From contig CAIVPT010000141.1 in the NCBI GenBank assembly GCA_903907855.1, forward strand, positions 1 to 61,438: a stretch of DNA of 61,438 nucleotides, read 5' to 3'. Below are positions 56,930-61,438 of this stretch, piece after piece. The notes below the pieces were generated by a model, which had not been told where the DNA came from, did not search any database, and was given only the letters and a program-made list of their open reading frames with translations. The translations under genes and the position numbers were made by a program. Positions within the stretch are counted from its first letter, which is position 1. Each line of letters begins with the position of its first letter. Source of the DNA: an uncultured Synechococcaceae cyanobacterium (GTDB lineage: Bacteria > Cyanobacteriota > Cyanobacteriia > PCC-6307 > Cyanobiaceae).

Positions 56930-58078
56930 CTATTTAGCAGGGTGATCCCCTCCTGCGGCGCCGGCGGTCGCAAGAATCAGCGGCCAGGGGGCGTCGCTGC
57001 GCAGCTGGCCCACCATCACCCCGCTCGCCCCCGCCCGCCAGCCAGCGGCCCGCAGATCGTCCACCAGGCGCTCCAGCGGCGGCGGACCCTGGCCGAGGGC
57101 CCGGCCGATCCAGTCGGTCGGCCAGCAGCGGGCCGGCTCTCCCGGATCCGCCGCCAGTCGCTCCAGCAGCCGTTGGCTCTCCGGGGCCAGGGTGAGGGGG
57201 CTGGCTTCGGCTTCCGTCCGCATCGCCGCCAGGGTGGGCGGATGCTGCAGCGGCCCCAGCCAGAGGGGTCCGCTCACCGCCAGGGGGGGCGCCGGGCCGG
57301 TGCAGGAGCAGGCCTGCCAGCGCCCCAGGCGCAGCAGGCTCTGCTGCTGCTGGTCGCCGCAGCCGTGGCAATGGGCCAGCAGCCCCAGATGGCGCTCCTC
57401 CCCCGGGGCGGGCTGGCGCTGCACCCGCACAGCGGTGCGGAACGTGCGCCCCTCACTGAAGCTGAGCACCGGCTCCAGGCCCCGGCCGAGGCACCAGGCG
57501 GCCCGGGCCAGGCTGCCGAGCTGCAAGCGCAAGGCCAGCTCCCAACTGGCGGGATGGGCCCGGGCCGCCGCCCCCAGCCGGCGCACCGCGGCGGGGCGGT
57601 CGTGGCCGGTGGGGGAGCGGCCGTCGCTGCTGGCCACGTAGAGAAGGCCACCGAAGGCCACCGCCTCCAGCGCCAGGGGCAGCAGGGCCGAGGGGGAGCC
57701 GAAGGCGTCGAGATCCACCAGCTCGAAGCGCCGTCGCTCCTGCAGGCACTCCGCCAGCAGCCGCTGGGCCGTGTGGGCACTGAGGCGACGGGTCACGGCC
57801 GGCGGCGCGCCATCGAGGTTGGCCTCCAGCAGGGGCAGGCGATCAGGGTCGGCATCGTTGACCCAGACGGCAGCCACCCCGCCTTCCACCGCCGCGCGCA
57901 GGGCGCGGATGCCGCAACCCGCCATGGCATCGAGCAGACGTACCGGGCCCACCGCCGCCAGGGTGCGCGCGAGCAGGACTCCGAAATCCCGGGCCGGCCG
58001 GGAATCCGCCCGGAAGAAGCCGGCGCCGGTGCGCAGGCGCACCATCCCTTCGCAATAGTGAATCTCGTCCTGCGCCAC
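56930..58078 (-). CDS. tRNA (guanine-N2)-dimethyltransferase, Trm1-like
   Basis: A 382-residue SAM-dependent methyltransferase of the Trm1 group, which methylates G26 (and in some bacteria G27) of tRNAs. It has FFRADSRPARDFGVLLA, SAM motif LLDAMAGCGIRALRAA, VWVNDADPDRLPLLEANL, and LVDLDAFGSPSALL, where the common DPFG reads DAFG. A C-terminal zinc-finger-like CHGCGDQQ...ACSC follows. GTG 58078 gives the expected N-terminus; ATG 58045 would be shorter. Its start region overlaps that of the divergent hydrolase. Confidence 0.85.
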   Translation of the reverse strand: MAQDEIHYCEGMVRLRTGAGFFRADSRPARDFGVLLARTLAAVGPVRLLDAMAGCGIRALRAAVEGGVAAVWVNDADPDRLPLLEANLDGAPPAVTRRLSAHTAQRLLAECLQERRRFELVDLDAFGSPSALLPLALEAVAFGGLLYVASSDGRSPTGHDRPAAVRRLGAAARAHPASWELALRLQLGSLARAAWCLGRGLEPVLSFSEGRTFRTAVRVQRQPAPGEERHLGLLAHCHGCGDQQQQSLLRLGRWQACSCTGPAPPLAVSGPLWLGPLQHPPTLAAMRTEAEASPLTLAPESQRLLERLAADPGEPARCWPTDWIGRALGQGPPPLERLVDDLRAAGWRAGASGVMVGQLRSDAPWPLILATAGAAGGDHPAK

Positions 58079-59053
58079 GCCCCGTTGCCCCCGCCGCCGC
58101 CACCGGACGCTCCCCAGCCTGCCTGGGCGCCGCAGGAGGGCAGCGAATGGGGGCGCCACGGGCAGTGGATCTGGCGCGGCCACGGCTGCCACTGGCGGGT
58201 GCTCGGCGAATCCCACCACCCACCCTTGGTGTTGCTGCACGGCTTCGGGGCCGGCAGCGGCCACTGGCGCCGCAACGCCGGGGCCCTGGCGGCCGCGGGC
58301 TGGTGCGTCTACGGCCTCGACCTGATCGGCTTCGGGGCCTCCAGCCAGCCGGCCCTGCGCCTCGACAACCGCCTGTGGGCCCGGCAGCTCCAGGCGTTTC
58401 TGGAGCAGGTGGTGCAGGGCCCGGCGGTGCTGGTGGGGCATTCCCTGGGGGGGCTCGTGGCCCTGAGCTGCGGGGTCTTTTTCCCGCGCTGGGTGCGGGC
58501 GGTGGTGGCGGCGCCCCTCCCCGATCCAGCCCTGCTCACGGCGGCCGCTGCGAAGGGGCCGGGGGCTCCGCGTCAGCCCCCCTGGCGGCGACGGCTGCGG
58601 CGCTGGGTGGTGACGATCCTTTGCCGTCTGCTGCCCCTCGAATTGGTGGTGCCCCTGCTGGCCCATTCGCCGCTTCTGGATCTGGGCATCCAGGCGGCCT
58701 ACCACGGGCCGGTGATCGGGGATGGGGAACTGCACCGGGTGATCGCGCGACCGGCCCGGCGCCCCGGTGCCGTGCGGGCGCTGCGGGCGATGAGCATCGC
58801 CATGGCCCTGCGGCCCCACGGGGCCATGGCGCCGGCGCTGCTGGTCCGCTTACGGCAACCGCTGCTGCTGGTATGGGGCCGCCGCGACCGGCTGGTGCCG
58901 TTGGAGGTGGCCGAGCAGGTAAGACGGCTTCGCCACGACCTGCCCCTGGTGGTGCTGGAGGAGGCCGGCCATTGTCCGCATGATGAGGTGGCCGAGGATT
59001 TCAACGAACTCCTGCTGGGCTGGCTGACACGGCTGGAGGCCCACGGCGGCTGA
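58058..59053 (+). CDS. Alpha/beta-fold hydrolase
   Basis: A 331-residue alpha/beta hydrolase. It has VLLHGFGAGSGHWRRN (oxyanion region), YGLDLIGFGAS, nucleophile elbow GHSLGGL with Ser129, an acid in LLVWGRRDRLVP and histidine in AGHCPHDE. The first 40 residues are Pro-rich. It resembles cyanobacterial/plant hydrolases of the pheophytinase-like group, but no substrate can be assigned. The GTG start at 58058 overlaps the divergent Trm1-like gene by 21 bases; TTG 58085 would avoid this. Confidence 0.85.
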   Translation: MNLVLRHAPLPPPPPPDAPQPAWAPQEGSEWGRHGQWIWRGHGCHWRVLGESHHPPLVLLHGFGAGSGHWRRNAGALAAAGWCVYGLDLIGFGASSQPALRLDNRLWARQLQAFLEQVVQGPAVLVGHSLGGLVALSCGVFFPRWVRAVVAAPLPDPALLTAAAAKGPGAPRQPPWRRRLRRWVVTILCRLLPLELVVPLLAHSPLLDLGIQAAYHGPVIGDGELHRVIARPARRPGAVRALRAMSIAMALRPHGAMAPALLVRLRQPLLLVWGRRDRLVPLEVAEQVRRLRHDLPLVVLEEAGHCPHDEVAEDFNELLLGWLTRLEAHGG

Positions 59054-59114
59054 CGGGCCGGACGCGTACCGTTGAGCGAACATCCCCAGACCCCCCGCAG
59101 GACGGGCCCCAGGC

Positions 59115-59645
59115 ATGAAGCACACCCTCTCGGTGCTCGTGGAGGACGAATCCGGCGCCCTGAGCCGCATTTCCGGCCTGTTTGCGCGGCGCGGCTTCAA
59201 CATTGAGAGCCTGGCGGTGGGCCCGGCGGAGAACCGGGGGGTTTCCCGGCTGACGATGGTGGTGGAAGGGGATGACCGCACCCTCGAGCAGATGACCAAG
59301 CAGCTCGACAAGCTGATCAATGTGCTGGGCGTGATCGATCTGACCACCATCCCGGCGGTGGAGCGGGAGCTGATGTTGCTCAAGGTGGCGGCTCCGGCGG
59401 AAAACCGCGGGGCGATCCTCGATCTGGTGCAGGTGTTCCGCGCCAAGGTGGTCGACGTGGCCGACGACGCCCTGACCCTGGAGGTGGTGGGGGATCCCGG
59501 CAAACTGGTGGCCCTGGAGCGGCTGCTGGAGACCTACGGCATCCTGGAAATCGCCCGCACGGGAAAGGTGGCCCTGGAGCGGGCCTCCGGCGTTAACACT
59601 GAGTGGCTGAAGGCCACCAGCTCCGAGAAGCGTGTGCCCGCCTAA
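59115..59645 (+). CDS. ilvN: Acetolactate synthase small (regulatory) subunit
   Basis: A 176-residue regulatory subunit binding valine and activating the catalytic subunit of branched-chain amino acid synthesis. It has an N-terminal ACT domain [21 protein letters not shown] with [13 protein letters not shown], and a C-terminal domain [21 protein letters not shown] with [13 protein letters not shown]. Usually called ilvH or ilvN. The catalytic subunit is not in the window. Confidence 0.96.
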   Translation: MKHTLSVLVEDESGALSRISGLFARRGFNIESLAVGPAENRGVSRLTMVVEGDDRTLEQMTKQLDKLINVLGVIDLTTIPAVERELMLLKVAAPAENRGAILDLVQVFRAKVVDVADDALTLEVVGDPGKLVALERLLETYGILEIARTGKVALERASGVNTEWLKATSSEKRVPA

Positions 59646-59665
59646 GGAGTGGCCGTCACCCCGGC

Positions 59666-60391
59666 CTAGGGCTTGCCCTTCACCAAGGTGCCGCCTTCGA
59701 TCAGCCGGGCCCGCACCAGCCGATCCCCCTGCTGGATGCGATCCACCACCTCCATGCCCTGGGTAACCCGGCCGAACACCGCATAGCGGCCATCGAGCTC
59801 AGGCAAGGCCTCCAGCGCAACGTAAAACTGGGCACTGGCGGAGTTTGGGTCGTTGGAGCGGGCCATCGCCACGGCACCGCGCTGGTGGCCCAGGCGGAGC
59901 TGCCGGCTGATGCTCGGAGCGGTGATCTCCTGGCCGTAGCGCGGTTCGGCCTCATCCCTCACGCCAATCTCCAGGGGGATCAGACGCGCCTCGCCGGAGG
60001 CCGGATCCACGAAACTGCCGGTGCCGTACTGGCTGGGGGACACCTTCGGATCGGCACTGGCGGGATCGCCTCCCTGCACCACAAAAGGCACCGGCTCGCG
60101 CACCACCCGGTGAAACACGGTGCCGTCGTACACGCCTCGGCGCACCAGATCGACGAAGTTCCCGGCGGTCAGCGGAGCCGCGGCGCCATCGAGGGTGATC
60201 TGCACCGGACCGCGGCTGGTTTCCAGGTTCACCACCGCCTTACCACTGAGGCAGGGAACCGGCGAGGTGCCACAGCCGAGGGCCGCGGTGCCGCGATCGG
60301 CGGCGCAGGCCGCCAGGGAGAACGTGGAGGCCAGCAGCAGGGCCACGAGCAGGGAGCGGCCGGGGAGGCGCCGAAGCAGGGCGTGGGTCAC
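59666..60391 (-). CDS. Cyclophilin-type peptidyl-prolyl isomerase, lipoprotein
   Basis: A 241-residue exported proline isomerase. The signal peptide ends in a lipobox LAAC (Cys29), so the mature protein is probably lipid-anchored. The cyclophilin domain has [42 protein letters not shown] and [18 protein letters not shown] loop of about 25 residues after the QGGDP motif is longer than in the smallest bacterial cyclophilins. Starts with GTG 60391. It may help fold periplasmic or lumenal proteins. Confidence 0.92.
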   Translation of the reverse strand: MTHALLRRLPGRSLLVALLLASTFSLAACAADRGTAALGCGTSPVPCLSGKAVVNLETSRGPVQITLDGAAAPLTAGNFVDLVRRGVYDGTVFHRVVREPVPFVVQGGDPASADPKVSPSQYGTGSFVDPASGEARLIPLEIGVRDEAEPRYGQEITAPSISRQLRLGHQRGAVAMARSNDPNSASAQFYVALEALPELDGRYAVFGRVTQGMEVVDRIQQGDRLVRARLIEGGTLVKGKP

Positions 60392-60499
60392 GCGAGCGGG
60401 CGGGAAGGGGTGAGGGTCATCTTCTCAGTCAGGTCAGCCCCACCGAGGAAGAGGAAACGGCTTGAGGCCCAGGCCGCAGGGGGCTCCTCCAGGGGCGGC

Positions 60500-61099
60500 T
60501 CAGAGCCCCTCGAGGGGAACGCCGAGGAAACGGGCCAGACGGGCACCGGCCATCTCGAGGTCCGCCAGGGGGATGGGCTCGCCGACACGGCTGAGGGGGA
60601 GCTCCCTGCGGCCCTGGATCCTCAAGGCGAGGCGCCGACGGGGGCTGAGCCCCTCACGGATCTCCACCTTCACCGCCTGAATATCGCGAAGAGGCACGGA
60701 CACCTCGATCAGGCGGCGGAACCCGCGACGGCTGATCACTGCCTGGCCGCTGGTTCGGTCGAACCGGTTGGTGCCGGAGCCCACATCCACCGCGATCACA
60801 GCCCAGAGATAGGCGGCCAGCAACACAGCAGCCAGGCCATAGAGCCCCATCACCAACCCCTGGGGGACCCACACCAGTTCGGCGGGGTGGCCGAGGGGCA
60901 GCAGGTCGCGGCCGAGGCGGGAAGAGGCGCTGGTGAGCAGGAAGCCGACACCGCCAAGGCTGACCGCCGTGGCCACAAGGAGGTTGGACAGCCTGCGGGA
61001 GCCCAGCACCGGCTGTTCAAGCACCGCTGTGGCGTCGGTCCCGGCGCCGTTGCCGGAGGGTCCGTCGGAGGAGGGGGCGGAAGCGGCGGAGGACGCCAT
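60500..61099 (-). CDS. ycf4: Photosystem I assembly protein Ycf4
   Basis: A 199-residue thylakoid membrane protein needed for efficient photosystem I assembly. After a Ser/Ala/Gly-rich leader it has [23 protein letters not shown] leading into the first membrane helix, a second helix [19 protein letters not shown], and the stromal domain with [17 protein letters not shown]. The leader is about 15 residues longer than usual, so a slightly later start is possible. Divergent from psbD, the common picocyanobacterial arrangement. Confidence 0.93.
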   Translation of the reverse strand: MASSAASAPSSDGPSGNGAGTDATAVLEQPVLGSRRLSNLLVATAVSLGGVGFLLTSASSRLGRDLLPLGHPAELVWVPQGLVMGLYGLAAVLLAAYLWAVIAVDVGSGTNRFDRTSGQAVISRRGFRRLIEVSVPLRDIQAVKVEIREGLSPRRRLALRIQGRRELPLSRVGEPIPLADLEMAGARLARFLGVPLEGL

Positions 61100-61187
61100 G
61101 GAGGGAAGGGAACAACGCGAAGACCGCCCATCCTGGCCCGCGGGCGCCCGGGACGGGGGCCGCAATCGGAAGAAATACCTAGAAGCC

Positions 61188-61216
61188 TGTCGCGACAAGG
61201 CATGTCAGCGCATGTC
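61188..61216. promoter_or_regulatory. Palindrome and helical-turn direct repeat upstream of psbD
   Basis: In the 201-base ycf4/psbD spacer there is a perfect 10-base palindrome TGTCGCGACA (61188-61197). Directly after it come two CATGTC copies 10 bases apart (61201, 61211). One helical turn between repeats is what a dimeric regulator would contact. No protein can be named, and no clear -10/-35 pair was found. Confidence 0.35.
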
Positions 61217-61300
61217 GACCCGACGCGATCACCCGGAAGGGATTGTTACCATCGCCCGGTATCCCACAGCTCCGCGGGGATTCCCGCACCGCTTCCACTC

Positions 61301-61438
61301 ATGACGATCGCTGCAGGGCGCTTGCCGCAGCGGGGATGGTTCGACGTCCTCGACGACTGGCTCAAGCGCGACCGCTTCGTTTTCGTTGGCTGGTCCGGTC
61401 TGTTGCTGTTCCCCACCGCCTACCTGGCGCTCGGGGGC
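61301..61438 (+). CDS. psbD: Photosystem II D2 protein, 5' part only
   Basis: First 46 codons of the D2 reaction-centre protein, cut by the window edge. The peptide has [19 protein letters not shown] and ends inside the first membrane helix [17 protein letters not shown]2 binds the pheophytin, chlorophyll and quinone cofactors of photosystem II together with D1. In cyanobacteria psbD is usually followed by an overlapping psbC, which would lie beyond the window. Confidence 0.98.
   Translation, partial: MTIAAGRLPQRGWFDVLDDWLKRDRFVFVGWSGLLLFPTAYLALGG

Noticed and set aside
60506-60517. Perfect palindrome CCCCTCGAGGGG at the end of ycf4 as a terminator
   Set aside because: It lies within the last codons and is not followed by a T-run.
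60933-61304. Plus-strand frame across the ycf4 start and the psbD leader
   Set aside because: It overlaps ycf4 in antisense and ends at the psbD start; no motif seen.

Overview
The window is GC-rich, gene-dense chromosomal DNA from a picocyanobacterium, most likely a Synechococcus/Cyanobium-type organism. The evidence is the start of psbD (photosystem II D2) at the right edge, ycf4, ycf39, petM, a fused NADPH-thioredoxin reductase/thioredoxin (NTRC), the three-subunit pntAA/pntAB/pntB transhydrogenase, and several HIP1 sites (GCGATCGC, for example at 35566, 38472, 51215 and 53531). No rRNA, tRNA, CRISPR array, prophage or insertion sequence was seen.

Layout. (1) 53-3165: polA, whose frame is broken once at a C9 run. 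(2) 3.3-39.4 kb: a large surface-polysaccharide island. It opens with two nucleotide-sugar cassettes, manC-gmd-fcl (GDP-L-fucose) and rmlA-C-D-B (dTDP-L-rhamnose). Next come a 1244-residue WbsX/RgpF-type multidomain protein, two very long coiled-coil proteins, a sulfotransferase, a UDP-galactopyranose-mutase-like flavoprotein and a possible glycosyltransferase. A minus-strand operon then runs kpsM-kpsT-kpsE-GT2-PhyH-like-beta-domain protein. It is followed on the plus strand by kpsC and a KpsS protein fused to a PlsC-type acyltransferase, a convergent GNAT/OlsB-like acyltransferase, another glycosyltransferase and a Wza/KpsD-type outer-membrane exporter. (3) 39.5-50.7 kb: housekeeping genes (cysS, dxr, a [2Fe-2S] protein, an NSS transporter, a YheT-like hydrolase, pnt operon, small conserved-looking proteins). 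(4) 50.7-61.4 kb: an SF2 helicase, NTRC, infA, an RluE-type pseudouridine synthase, ycf39-petM, a Trm1-type methyltransferase, ilvN, a cyclophilin lipoprotein, ycf4 and psbD, an order typical of picocyanobacterial core genome.

How it fits together. The island encodes a group-2/ABC-dependent capsule pathway. It makes activated fucose and rhamnose, assembles chains with WbsX/RgpF and GT proteins, builds a KpsC/KpsS-type glycolipid primer, exports through KpsMT-KpsE and the SLBB outer-membrane protein, and may sulfate the product. The most unusual part is the lipid-anchor end. KpsS, which in E. coli places the first Kdo on lyso-phosphatidylglycerol, is covalently joined to a lysophospholipid-acyltransferase-like domain and sits tail-to-tail with an OlsB-like N-acyltransferase. 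No CMP-Kdo genes are present in the window. Several island genes (for example 18.3-19.6 kb and parts of 12-14.6 kb and 28.8-31.5 kb) are visibly AT-richer than the core genes, which suggests acquisition by transfer.
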